The notes under the pieces are model-generated. The model worked only from the letters and a program-made list of their open reading frames with translations, had not been told where the DNA came from and searched no databases. A stretch of DNA of 64,000 nt, from NCBI GenBank assembly GCA_017525805.1, contig JAFXSH010000069.1, positions 1-64,000 of the forward strand, written 5' to 3'. The position numbers and the translations under genes are program-made. How positions within the stretch are numbered: position 1 is the stretch's first letter; the number at the start of each line of letters is the position of its first letter. Of this stretch, positions 22,847 through 30,688 are shown piece after piece. The DNA comes from Clostridia bacterium (lineage in GTDB: Bacteria; Bacillota_A; Clostridia; Christensenellales; Aristaeellaceae).

Positions 22847-24817
22847 TCAAGAGAGAGGGCTCTGGCCATGGCTGACCAAGAATTGATCGGCTTTGGGGAT
22901 TCCGTCCATCCAGTACACGCGACGAATCTCCTGGATCAGATTGCAGCGGTCATCGGTTTCGCTCAGGCGGATGAAAGCACGGTCGTACATGAGATCGCTG
23001 AGCCAGTCAGGGAGCTTCCAGAGCAGGGTCAGTTTGGTCACGGTGTCGGCGGAAATCTTCTCGCCGGGATTAGCGATCCAACGCTCCAGATTGCGGGCGG
23101 AGGTGCCAAGAACCTCGGCAACATCGTCCATGGACATGCCGTTACGATTACGCAACTTGTGGAAGGCAACGCTGAAGTCTCTGGGAAAGTTCTTCTTGTA
23201 TTGCAGCTTGGCCTTGACTTCATCGTGATTGAAGTTCACCAGTTCTTCATCAATATAGAAGTTGGTCTGTGTCACATAGTCGGCATCATAGTACATTCTG
23301 CCGTAGACGTACTTTTCCAGGTTCATCTGCTCATAACGGCGGACAAAACGGAGGCAGCAGCGGTTGACATGAAGATTGGCTTTGGGGGTGAGGCGGACTA
23401 CGCCGCTCACATTCTCAACGCAGTCCGGGGTGTTCCTGACTACGTGCCCATCGGCATAGATGTATTTCCCAGAGTCAATGAAGCTCCTGAAATCCTTGCT
23501 CTTTTCGTAGATGGCCTTCACGGTGCGTTCATCGATCACGTAGGTGTGTTCTTCAGAGCGCCAGGCGTCCAGATCAAAGCAGAAAGGATTAATGTAAGAG
23601 CCGCCCACCTTGTTGAGCGCGCCCTTGGCAAAGATGTGGCCGAGCTGAATCATCCGGGCACGGACGCGGAAGTTCGGCAGGTTCAGTTTGCGGGCGATTT
23701 CCGTTCCCGCGATTTCATATTTATCGCCGGGATGCCGGAACCGCTTGATCTTGTCCAGCTCATCCCGGATCATGGCCTCGGTATGGGCGGCGGGGAGCAT
23801 GAGTCCATAGGCACCGCGGTTGGCCTGAACCTCCATCCAGTACAGCGGGCTGGTGATCTTCTCATCAGCCTCTACGATCTGCACCTTGGTCTTCATGCGC
23901 ATGATGTCGTTAGTGTGCATCTCCTGGAGCTTGAAGAACATATAGTGTTCCTCGTAATGCACACACTCATGGTAGATGAAGTATACGGAGTAATCGCTGA
24001 ACCGGTGGTTGGTGTTCACCACGATGGTGTTGGCCGGAACGTGAACCTCTTGCGGTTTCTCCTTACGGTTGCTCTTAGCCTCTTTGACCAGGATGGTGTC
24101 CTCCACGAAGAACAGGATGCTGGGCGTGGCGTTGTGATTGTAGACTGGCAGCCTGATTATGGAAAGCCCCATGCGTTTTGCCAGCTCATAGGCACTGCGC
24201 ACAGAGGGGTCGGTCAGGGCTTCAGGATGATAACGGCGCCAGAGCCGCTCCATTTCCTTGTCCATCTGCTTGTTGGAATAGATGGGAATGAGGAAGCAAC
24301 TGAGGGCCACCAGCTCCCGTTTTTCAAACTCCTGCTTGTCCACGAGATCTTCAATGGTGCAGGCGCAGCCGTTTTCAATGTCTCCCCAGAGAGTCATGAC
24401 GCCGACCCATTCACGGACACCATCCCTGGTGTCCAGTTTGAGATGAACTTCCACATCCGCGATGAAGTGGGTGCGGTCCACCTTCCAGAAGTTCACGCAC
24501 TTGTAATCCCGCTGGAGCCAGTTGATGCGCTTGGTCGTGAAGGAAAAGGGCACGATCCTGCGCATGTTGCCGTTCTGGAGCTGGGTGTTGATATAACGGG
24601 TCATCATAGCCTTGTTTCTGTCGAAGAAAGGCTTGTTGATGGTGGTCACTTCGGACACCAGGATTCTCCGTTTGCCATCCTCCGTGGGAGCGCCGATGAC
24701 TGTGGCGTCCTGCGGAATGACGCCGCTTGAACAATCCTGCTCAATAGCCTGAGAATACTCAGGATGCCCGTCAATAGGCGCGTAGGGCGCGCCGAAGTAA
24801 TCGATTTCTTCCATCAT
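22847..24817 (-). CDS. ImmA/IrrE-like metallopeptidase with C-terminal HTH
   Basis: 656 aa from MMEEIDYFG. HECVHYEEH (about residues 281-289) is a zinc-peptidase HExxH motif, and WMEVQANRGAYGLMLP about 50 residues later gives the third ligand Glu, as in ImmA/IrrE. An XRE-type HTH lies at the C terminus (MSMDDVAEVLGTSARNLERWI). ImmA-like enzymes cut phage or ICE repressors; the divergent LexA-like repressor at 25187 is the likely partner. ATG 24817 was chosen because the prophage 2 gene starts there with AAGGAGC; here the site is AAGGTGC, weaker. Confidence 0.8.
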   Translation of the reverse strand: MMEEIDYFGAPYAPIDGHPEYSQAIEQDCSSGVIPQDATVIGAPTEDGKRRILVSEVTTINKPFFDRNKAMMTRYINTQLQNGNMRRIVPFSFTTKRINWLQRDYKCVNFWKVDRTHFIADVEVHLKLDTRDGVREWVGVMTLWGDIENGCACTIEDLVDKQEFEKRELVALSCFLIPIYSNKQMDKEMERLWRRYHPEALTDPSVRSAYELAKRMGLSIIRLPVYNHNATPSILFFVEDTILVKEAKSNRKEKPQEVHVPANTIVVNTNHRFSDYSVYFIYHECVHYEEHYMFFKLQEMHTNDIMRMKTKVQIVEADEKITSPLYWMEVQANRGAYGLMLPAAHTEAMIRDELDKIKRFRHPGDKYEIAGTEIARKLNLPNFRVRARMIQLGHIFAKGALNKVGGSYINPFCFDLDAWRSEEHTYVIDERTVKAIYEKSKDFRSFIDSGKYIYADGHVVRNTPDCVENVSGVVRLTPKANLHVNRCCLRFVRRYEQMNLEKYVYGRMYYDADYVTQTNFYIDEELVNFNHDEVKAKLQYKKNFPRDFSVAFHKLRNRNGMSMDDVAEVLGTSARNLERWIANPGEKISADTVTKLTLLWKLPDWLSDLMYDRAFIRLSETDDRCNLIQEIRRVYWMDGIPKADQFLVSHGQSPLS

Positions 24818-24972
24818 GTTCTGCACCTTGCTGGCACAATGTGCCTGTCGTGTTATTGGTAAGGAGCCAGCACTGTTGATCTGGGGCTGAATCAATTTAA
24901 CTGGCTATCAAGACGGCGAGATCCACCTTGAATTCTGGTCTCGAATTCTTGGTGGAAGAAAACCATGGGCAT

Positions 24973-25001
24973 ATGATACGCCAATTAAAATAGAATGTCA
25001 A
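24973..25001 (-). promoter_or_regulatory. Promoter of the metallopeptidase gene
   Basis: Minus strand: TTGACA, 17-base spacer, TATCAT. A CCAATT-type half operator lies in the spacer. A long imperfect inverted repeat (about 24922-24956) follows in the leader. Confidence 0.75.
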
Positions 25002-25076
25002 CGACAAAAAAATTAATTTTCCGCCAGTTTAACAAGCTTTCATATTATAATGCATTTTCAGCGTATTTTGAGGGAC

Positions 25077-25105
25077 TTGACAAGCCAGTTTAACTGGTGT
25101 AGAAT
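25077..25105 (+). promoter_or_regulatory. Promoter of the LexA-like repressor gene
   Basis: TTGACA, 17-base spacer, TAGAAT; the 13-bp palindrome fills most of the spacer, which fits autorepression. Confidence 0.85.
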
Positions 25106-25186
25106 ATAGACGCCAGTAAAAATGGTGTGAGATAAGTCCGAGATCGATTCACGGCGCAATGGAGCCTGTGGGTTGGGAGGTATCGC

Positions 25187-26041
25187 ATGAAAAAGGGGTA
25201 CAAGAGCATTGCGGGATTGGAGAACCTGACCGTTGCACAGATCAGGCAGCGCAATCTGGAAACGTATGGCGAGAGCGTCAAGAAGTTTCGGATGAAGGCA
25301 GGAATGACTGTCGATCAGTTGGCGGACATTCTCCAGATTTCCAAGAGTTCGGTTCGCAACTGGGAGTGCGGTGTGGCGCGCCCTGATCCTGAGTACCTAT
25401 ACCGCATGTTCACCATTCTGGATGTAGAGCCCAACGAGTTCTTCGGTATCGGCGGCATCGGCACGCTGCTGACGACAAATGAACAGGCGCTGCTGGGCCA
25501 TTACCGTGCGCTGGATGTTGCCGGCAAGGAAGATCTGGAAAGCATCGCGGAGACGATGGTATCGAAATCAGAGGTGCGCAGGCTGAGGACGATCTACGAT
25601 AAGATTAATCCGGTAAAGGACATGGGAAGAGTCGTTGCCGCTGGCGACGGCGCCGATTGGGAGGACTACCCGGAAGAGGAAGCGGTGCTGCTGTATGAGT
25701 CCCCCATGGTCAGCCGTGCGGATGAAGTGTTCAAAGTCAACGGAGACAGCATGGAGCCGTTGTTCCACGATGGCGATTCCGTCCTGGTGGAATATTGCGA
25801 ATCTGACGCGCTGTGTCCCGGCGATATCGGCGTTTTCATGGTACCGGGCCATGGCGGGGTCATTAAGCAGGTAGCTTGCGACAGGCTGCATTCCCTCAAT
25901 CCCAAGTTTGACGATATCGTTCCTGATGATGACGGAGCACGCGCTGTTGGTCGGGTACTGTGCCGGGTAACGAAGGACATGGTTCCCACGCATGAAGAGC
26001 GCATGCTGTATGAGGATGCCGAAGCAATGTTTTCTGAGTAA
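25187..26041 (+). CDS. LexA-like phage repressor (XRE HTH + S24 peptidase)
   Basis: 284 aa. XRE HTH at about residues 28-85 (MKAGMTVDQLADILQISKSSVRNWECG). The peptidase half has a cleavage dipeptide Ala152-Gly153 in VVAAGDG, the serine in GDSMEP (Ser188) and the lysine in GVIKQ (Lys227), so RecA-stimulated self-cleavage is expected after DNA damage. Its promoter carries the palindromic operator, and the downstream genes are translesion polymerase and helpers, so this repressor links prophage control to the SOS response. GGGAGG precedes the ATG. A close copy is at 57977. Confidence 0.92.
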   Translation: MKKGYKSIAGLENLTVAQIRQRNLETYGESVKKFRMKAGMTVDQLADILQISKSSVRNWECGVARPDPEYLYRMFTILDVEPNEFFGIGGIGTLLTTNEQALLGHYRALDVAGKEDLESIAETMVSKSEVRRLRTIYDKINPVKDMGRVVAAGDGADWEDYPEEEAVLLYESPMVSRADEVFKVNGDSMEPLFHDGDSVLVEYCESDALCPGDIGVFMVPGHGGVIKQVACDRLHSLNPKFDDIVPDDDGARAVGRVLCRVTKDMVPTHEERMLYEDAEAMFSE

Positions 26042-26048
26042 GTAATAC

Positions 26049-26095
26049 GAAGGCGGCGCGTCCATAGATTCACTTGACGGTCGCCTTCCTTTTTC
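26049..26095 (+). terminator. Hairpin terminator after the repressor gene
   Basis: GAAGGCG...GTC pairs with GAC...CGCCTTC and is followed by a T-run. It may limit read-through into the Y-family polymerase gene. The same hairpin exists after the prophage 2 repressor. Confidence 0.65.
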
Positions 26096-26155
26096 CTCGT
26101 GAACCCGAACGAATATTCCCTTTGAAACGCCGGGGAACCGGGAGGTGTGTTTCGT

Positions 26156-27565
26156 ATGCGCAAAAAGGAACAGCGGACGTATATTGCCATTGATATGAAG
26201 TCGTTCTACGCCTCGGTCGAATGCGTGTACCGTCACCTGGACCCGCTGAAGGCGAACCTCCTTGTAGCCGACGAGAGCCGGAGCGACCAGACGATCTGCC
26301 TGGCGGTGTCCCCTTCATTAAAGGCCAAGGGTGTCCCCAGCAGGCCGCGACTGTTCGAGGCTAAGCAGGCCATCCAGCAGTGGGAACGGCTGCATCATGA
26401 GAAGATTCCTTATCTGATAGCGGTTCCCCGCATGGCGGAGTATGAACGCGTGTCCGCTCAGATCTATGGCATTTGCACGCACTATGTCGCCCCCTGTGAT
26501 ATCCACGTGTACAGCATTGATGAGAGCTTTATCGACTGCACACCGTACCTCCACTTTTACCGATCCGAAGCAGAAAACGCCAACGTTCATCCGGCACACA
26601 GCATGGCCATGACCATCATCCGGGACGTCCTCAAGACGACGGGCATCACGGCAACGGTTGGGATCGGTACCAACCTGTACCTGGCTAAGGTCGCTATGGA
26701 CATTGTTGCCAAGAAGAAAACCCCGGACGCAGACGGTGTGCGCATCGCGGAGCTCAACGAGGATAGCTATAAGTACCTGCTGTGGGATCATACCCCATTG
26801 ACGGACTTCTGGATGCTGGGCCCCGGAAAGGCCAGAAGACTCCAGAAAGCCTATCTCTTCACCATGGGCGACGTGGCTGCCAAGAGTCAGTACGACATGG
26901 AGTGGTTTTATAAGAACTTCGGTGTGGACGCGGAGATATTGGTGGATCACGCTTGGGGCGTTGAGCCAGTGACTATGGAGGATATCAAAGGATATCGCAG
27001 CGACAATCACAGTCTCTCCAACGGCCAGGTGCTCCCGAGAGCCTACCACTACGGGGAGGCGCGAAACGTGCTGCGGGAGATGATCGAGGCGCTGGCCTAT
27101 GATATGTTCAAGAAAAAGATCTTATCTCAGGTGTTCACCTGGTGGGTAAGCTACGACTACAGGAGCCTGAAGGAAGTGCCGGATTACAACGGGCCTGTGG
27201 CTATCGACTTCTATGGTCGGCTGCACCCGGAGCACGACAACGGGACCGTCCGAACTGCGCTGCCCACCAACAGCCCGGAAATGATCGCCTCGGCCATCCT
27301 TCGCCAGTTCGATGCCCTGGTGGACAGCCGGCTCCTGTTCCGCAGGCTGGGGGTGTGCGCCAACACGGTGGAAGAAGACAACGGCGTCTTCCAGCTGGAT
27401 ATGTTTACCGATTACAAGGCGCTGGAGAAGGAAAAGCGCATCCAGGCCGCTATGATGGAGGTGCGGGGGCGCTACGGCGCAAACGCCATCCTGAAAGGGA
27501 ACAATTTCATCGAGGGCGCGACCATGCGGGAACGCAACGAGCAGATTGGTGGACATCGCGCTTAA
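26156..27565 (+). CDS. Y-family translesion DNA polymerase (DinB/UmuC-like)
   Basis: 469 aa. The palm motifs are YIAIDMKSFYASVE (Asp13) and YSIDESFID (near 119-127, the SIDE catalytic pair). LGPGKARRLQKAY near 222-234 is the helix-hairpin-helix. These enzymes copy damaged DNA with low fidelity. ATG 26156 is ten bases after GGAGG; an in-frame GTG at 26147 is too close. It is followed by YolD, its usual partner in Firmicutes, and sits behind a LexA-like repressor. The prophage 2 copy has lost this ATG. Confidence 0.95.
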   Translation: MRKKEQRTYIAIDMKSFYASVECVYRHLDPLKANLLVADESRSDQTICLAVSPSLKAKGVPSRPRLFEAKQAIQQWERLHHEKIPYLIAVPRMAEYERVSAQIYGICTHYVAPCDIHVYSIDESFIDCTPYLHFYRSEAENANVHPAHSMAMTIIRDVLKTTGITATVGIGTNLYLAKVAMDIVAKKKTPDADGVRIAELNEDSYKYLLWDHTPLTDFWMLGPGKARRLQKAYLFTMGDVAAKSQYDMEWFYKNFGVDAEILVDHAWGVEPVTMEDIKGYRSDNHSLSNGQVLPRAYHYGEARNVLREMIEALAYDMFKKKILSQVFTWWVSYDYRSLKEVPDYNGPVAIDFYGRLHPEHDNGTVRTALPTNSPEMIASAILRQFDALVDSRLLFRRLGVCANTVEEDNGVFQLDMFTDYKALEKEKRIQAAMMEVRGRYGANAILKGNNFIEGATMRERNEQIGGHRA

Positions 27566-27574
27566 GGAGGGAAA

Positions 27575-28087
27575 ATGATGCAGACCGTAGGCTATATGCC
27601 AATGCCAGCGGACTTTCGGTATAAGGCTATCTATGACCGGGGCAAACCCAGCCTGCCCAAGAAGCATCCCATGATGGACACAGGCCATCGGGCGAAAATC
27701 TTCGCGCCCTTTGATGCGCTGCGGGGTTTCAACTTTGCGATCATGAGCAAGGAAGTGCCCTATGTGCCCAAGTGCATTCTGGAAGAAGAGGAGCAGGCCG
27801 AACTGAACCGTCGTCTCACAATCCTGCATAACCTGACCTTCAATGGCCGGATAGCGAGGGCGAACAGACCAGTGGCCGCGGTCACCTATTTTGTGCTCTG
27901 CGCGGACCGCAATCATGAAGCCTATGGCTGGAAGGGCGTCTACACAACGATTAAGGACATCGTGTGGAACGTGGACTTCGTGAACATGAGCGTACTCATT
28001 GGAAAAAAGCGCATCCACATGGCGGATATTTCCGAAGTTACAGCGGATGAAATCTTCGATGAGGACTGGGAGCATGATGTGGTATGA
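27575..28087 (+). CDS. YolD-like protein
   Basis: 170 aa. YDRGKPSLPKKHPMMDTGHRAKIFAPFDALRGFNFAI (residues 20-56) is the conserved start of YolD-like proteins, which accompany Y-family polymerases in Bacilli and Clostridia and may act as UmuD-like accessory factors. It starts nine bases after the polymerase stop, with GGAGGG upstream, and ends in a four-base overlap with the SLOG gene, so all three are one operon. Confidence 0.85.
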   Translation: MMQTVGYMPMPADFRYKAIYDRGKPSLPKKHPMMDTGHRAKIFAPFDALRGFNFAIMSKEVPYVPKCILEEEEQAELNRRLTILHNLTFNGRIARANRPVAAVTYFVLCADRNHEAYGWKGVYTTIKDIVWNVDFVNMSVLIGKKRIHMADISEVTADEIFDEDWEHDVV

Positions 28088-28593
28088 CAGAGAAGCCCAC
28101 CAAGACACCGGAGGAACCCAAGCGAAAAGTGCGATGTGCCTTTGCAGGGCATCGCCCCCAGCATCTCAAACGCCCGGAGGACGATATCAAGGTTGAACTT
28201 GAAAATGCCATCATGGGTGCGATCCGGGACGGCTATACCACATTCATCTCAGGCGGCGCTTACGGCGTGGATATCTGGGCTGCAGAGATCGTGACAAGGC
28301 TTCGGGAGCGGAACCCATCGCTCCATCTGATTGCGGCGATCCCGTTTCCAGGCTTTGAGGAGACGTGGACAGAAGAATGGAAAGCGCGATACAATGCGCT
28401 GCTGGCAGCGGCAGACTTCGTGGTTTTTATGGAAGAAAGGCAAAGCAAGCAAGCCTTCCAGATCCGAAACGAATGGATGGTATCCCATGCGACACGGTTG
28501 ATCGTCGTCTACAATGGTGAGCCCAACGCGACCCGAAACACAATCTACTTCGCCAGAAAAATCAGAGTCAATGTGCGAATCATCAAAGGATAA
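28084..28593 (+). CDS. SLOG family protein (DUF1273/YpsA-like)
   Basis: 169 aa. CAFAGHRPQHL (near residues 19-29), GYTTFISGGAYGVDIWAAEIV (near 49-69) and the C-terminal IRNEWMVSHATRLIVVYNGEPNATRNTIYFA are the nucleotide-binding signatures of the DUF1273 branch of SLOG. SLOG proteins are proposed to sense or make nucleotide ligands in phage and defence settings; the role here is not proven. Coupled to YolD by ATGA. A decayed relative lies at 39569-40081. Confidence 0.85.
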   Translation: MTEKPTKTPEEPKRKVRCAFAGHRPQHLKRPEDDIKVELENAIMGAIRDGYTTFISGGAYGVDIWAAEIVTRLRERNPSLHLIAAIPFPGFEETWTEEWKARYNALLAAADFVVFMEERQSKQAFQIRNEWMVSHATRLIVVYNGEPNATRNTIYFARKIRVNVRIIKG

Positions 28594-28613
28594 TAGGGCA
28601 AGCACAATCTCCA

Positions 28614-28651
28614 GGGACACCACCTCAGAGAGAGGCGCGTGTCCTTTATTT
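28614..28651 (+). terminator. Terminator of the translesion operon
   Basis: GGACAC pairs with GTGTCC (28639-28644), followed by TTTATTTAT. The following 150 bases up to 28802 contain no gene. Confidence 0.6.
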
Positions 28652-28802
28652 ATACAGAAATTGTATCAGAAACATAAGAAATATCAGGAGCTTAAGGCGT
28701 TGACTTTGTCGGCATTCAGAGCGTTAATACCACTGCCCCAAGGCCATAGTGCGAAACTTAAAGACAAGGGGCAAGAAGTCAAGTGACAAAGGAGGAAACC
28801 AT

Positions 28803-29633
28803 ATGGGAGTGATTCGTGTGACCCCAAGGCCCAGTTACCACGCGGCGCTGGAGGCTGAGAAGGCAATGCGGGCGCTGGAGCCGGAACCTGAGTTCATCCT
28901 GACCGGCAAGGTGTCCGTGCGCATGGGAGTCGGTGGGGTACGGGATGTCCTGATGCGCTACAAGCAGAAGCGCATCGAGGGCGTCATCCATTCGGCGCTG
29001 CGCAAGAAGGGCAGCTATAATTGCCAGTACAACAGTCCAGATGATCGCGGGTACTACAGCTGGGACAACCTCACCCTGCACGGGAATATGATCTACGTGG
29101 ACGCCATGCAGGTCGGCGAGCTGACATGCCTGGAAAAGGTAATGGACGCGCTCAATGAGAAGGGCTGGTATCCGGAGGAGATCATCCTGACCTACTTTCC
29201 CGATGGCGGAGACATTTCCACTGTCTACAACCTGTACAACATACTGGAATCCAGAAGGCTGCTTATTGAACAGGCCCTCTCTCTGAAAGAGCCCATGCAG
29301 ATTATTCTGAACAACGGATTGGCGCTCGGCATTACGCTGAGCGTCTTTTCATACCCCGTCATCGAAGCGGCTGCTTTCCTGATTGCCCAAGCCTGTAAGA
29401 TGGCGCTGGCTACGGGAAAAGCACGGATGAAGTCCTGCGACATGAGCAATCCCAAGTTCCAGATGCGCACCTGGCTTCTAAGGCTGGGCTTTATCGGGAA
29501 AGAATTCGAGCGTCCCCGCAGGACCCTGCTGGAAGGGCTGGAGGGCGACACGGCCTTCTTCAGCGAAGAACAGAAGCAGGTGGCCGTAGCCAAGCGGAAA
29601 GCCCAAAAACTAAACGCGCCGTTGCCGACGTGA
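28803..29633 (+). CDS. Mobile-element protein sharing the 'virulence-related' C-terminal module
   Basis: 276 aa. The N-terminal half is unrecognised (PSYHAALEAEKAMRALEPEPEFILTGKVSVRMG). From about residue 150 (YNLYNILESRRLLIEQALSLKEPMQIILNNGLALGI) to TWLLRLGFIGKEFERPRRTLLEGLEGDTAF it matches the C-terminal module of the proteins at 511 and 5631. AAGGAGG precedes ATG 28803. The stop overlaps an in-frame GTG just before the first serine recombinase, so it is coupled to the recombinase operon. Confidence 0.65.
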   Translation: MGVIRVTPRPSYHAALEAEKAMRALEPEPEFILTGKVSVRMGVGGVRDVLMRYKQKRIEGVIHSALRKKGSYNCQYNSPDDRGYYSWDNLTLHGNMIYVDAMQVGELTCLEKVMDALNEKGWYPEEIILTYFPDGGDISTVYNLYNILESRRLLIEQALSLKEPMQIILNNGLALGITLSVFSYPVIEAAAFLIAQACKMALATGKARMKSCDMSNPKFQMRTWLLRLGFIGKEFERPRRTLLEGLEGDTAFFSEEQKQVAVAKRKAQKLNAPLPT

Positions 29634-29647
29634 GAAAGGAGCATCCC

Positions 29648-30688
29648 ATGAAGGAGCGAAGAAACAAGCTGAATATCCAGGAACGCCAAACAGAGACTTT
29701 CCACTACGAGCCGACAGTAGTCACACAGAAGGATGGCGTAAGGCGGGTGGCCGCTTACTGCCGCGTCAGCACATTGACCGAAGAGCAGGAGTTATCCTTC
29801 GAGACTCAGAGCGCCTATTACAAGGGGCTGATCGAAAAGGAACCCACCATGACGCTGGTTGGCATTTATGGCGACCAAGGCTTTTCAGGGCTCCAGGCGA
29901 GCAAGAGAAAGGAATTCCTGCGGCTCATTGCCGATTGCGAGGCGGACAAGGTGGACATGGTTCTGGTCAAATCCATCAGCCGGTTTTCCAGAAACACCGT
30001 GGAGTGCCGAGAATACCTGGAGAGGCTGAAGAAACACAAAGTAGCGGTTCTTTTTGAAAAGGAAGGGCTGAACAGTCTGGATCCACAAACCGACATGATC
30101 CTTTCCATTTATTCTTCCATGGCGCAGAGCGAGTCCTGCTCCCACAGCGAGAATGTCCGCTGGGCAAAGCAGCGGCGGGCAGAGCTGGGGGATCCTATAC
30201 GCGGCGCATGCTATGGTTACCGTATTCAGAAAACGCCAGATGATTCCCTGCATCGCTGGGTGATCTATGAAAAAGAGGCTATGCACATTCGCTACCTCTT
30301 CTCCCTGGCTTATCAGGGATATTCTACTACGGAGATTACTCAGATGATGAACGAAAGAAAAAATACAGAGGGGGGCAGACGCTGGAATCCTGAAATGGTT
30401 CGATTAGCTTTGAGAAATGAGGCATATCGAGGGGATATCCTCACAAATAAAATGGTAGTACTGGATTACCTGACCAAGAAGAGCGTCAGGAACAAAGGCC
30501 AGGCAGAACAGTATTACATAGAACAGCATCATGATCCCATTGTAGCGCCAAATCTGTTTGACACGGTCCAGGACTACATGAAACAGGGCTTCCTGAATGG
30601 CAGCTATAGGCTGATAAGGAAAGCCTGGTTCGAAAAGCATCCGGAAGTATTATTCCGCAGGAATCATGGAGAGGAGATGTCCAAATGA
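29648..30688 (+). CDS. Large serine recombinase 1 (346 aa, short form)
   Basis: VAAYCRVSTLTEEQELSFETQ (residues about 35-55) carries the catalytic serine, and KSISRFSRNTVECREYLERL the arginines of the resolvase domain; YGYRIQ and the recombinase domain (LRNEAYRGD) follow. It ends near residue 346 without the cysteine zinc-ribbon and coiled-coil of full recombinases, so it may need the partners downstream. ATG 29648 follows AAAGGAG. Stop and next start overlap as ATGA. Confidence 0.9.
   Translation: MKERRNKLNIQERQTETFHYEPTVVTQKDGVRRVAAYCRVSTLTEEQELSFETQSAYYKGLIEKEPTMTLVGIYGDQGFSGLQASKRKEFLRLIADCEADKVDMVLVKSISRFSRNTVECREYLERLKKHKVAVLFEKEGLNSLDPQTDMILSIYSSMAQSESCSHSENVRWAKQRRAELGDPIRGACYGYRIQKTPDDSLHRWVIYEKEAMHIRYLFSLAYQGYSTTEITQMMNERKNTEGGRRWNPEMVRLALRNEAYRGDILTNKMVVLDYLTKKSVRNKGQAEQYYIEQHHDPIVAPNLFDTVQDYMKQGFLNGSYRLIRKAWFEKHPEVLFRRNHGEEMSK

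Larger units (their letters stand above)
24892..25125. promoter_or_regulatory. Operator cluster of the divergent control region
   Basis: A perfect 13-bp palindrome CCAGTTTAACTGG at 25085-25097. Related sites lie at 24892-24904, 25024-25036 and 25113-25125 (two to three mismatches), with a weaker one at 24981-24993. The sites at 24981 and 25085 lie in the spacers of the two opposing promoters. Very similar sites recur in prophage 2 (57875-57915). Confidence 0.75.

Noticed and set aside
22868..24730. 620-codon plus-strand open frame
   Set aside because: Antisense shadow of the metallopeptidase gene; no ribosome site and no recognisable domain.
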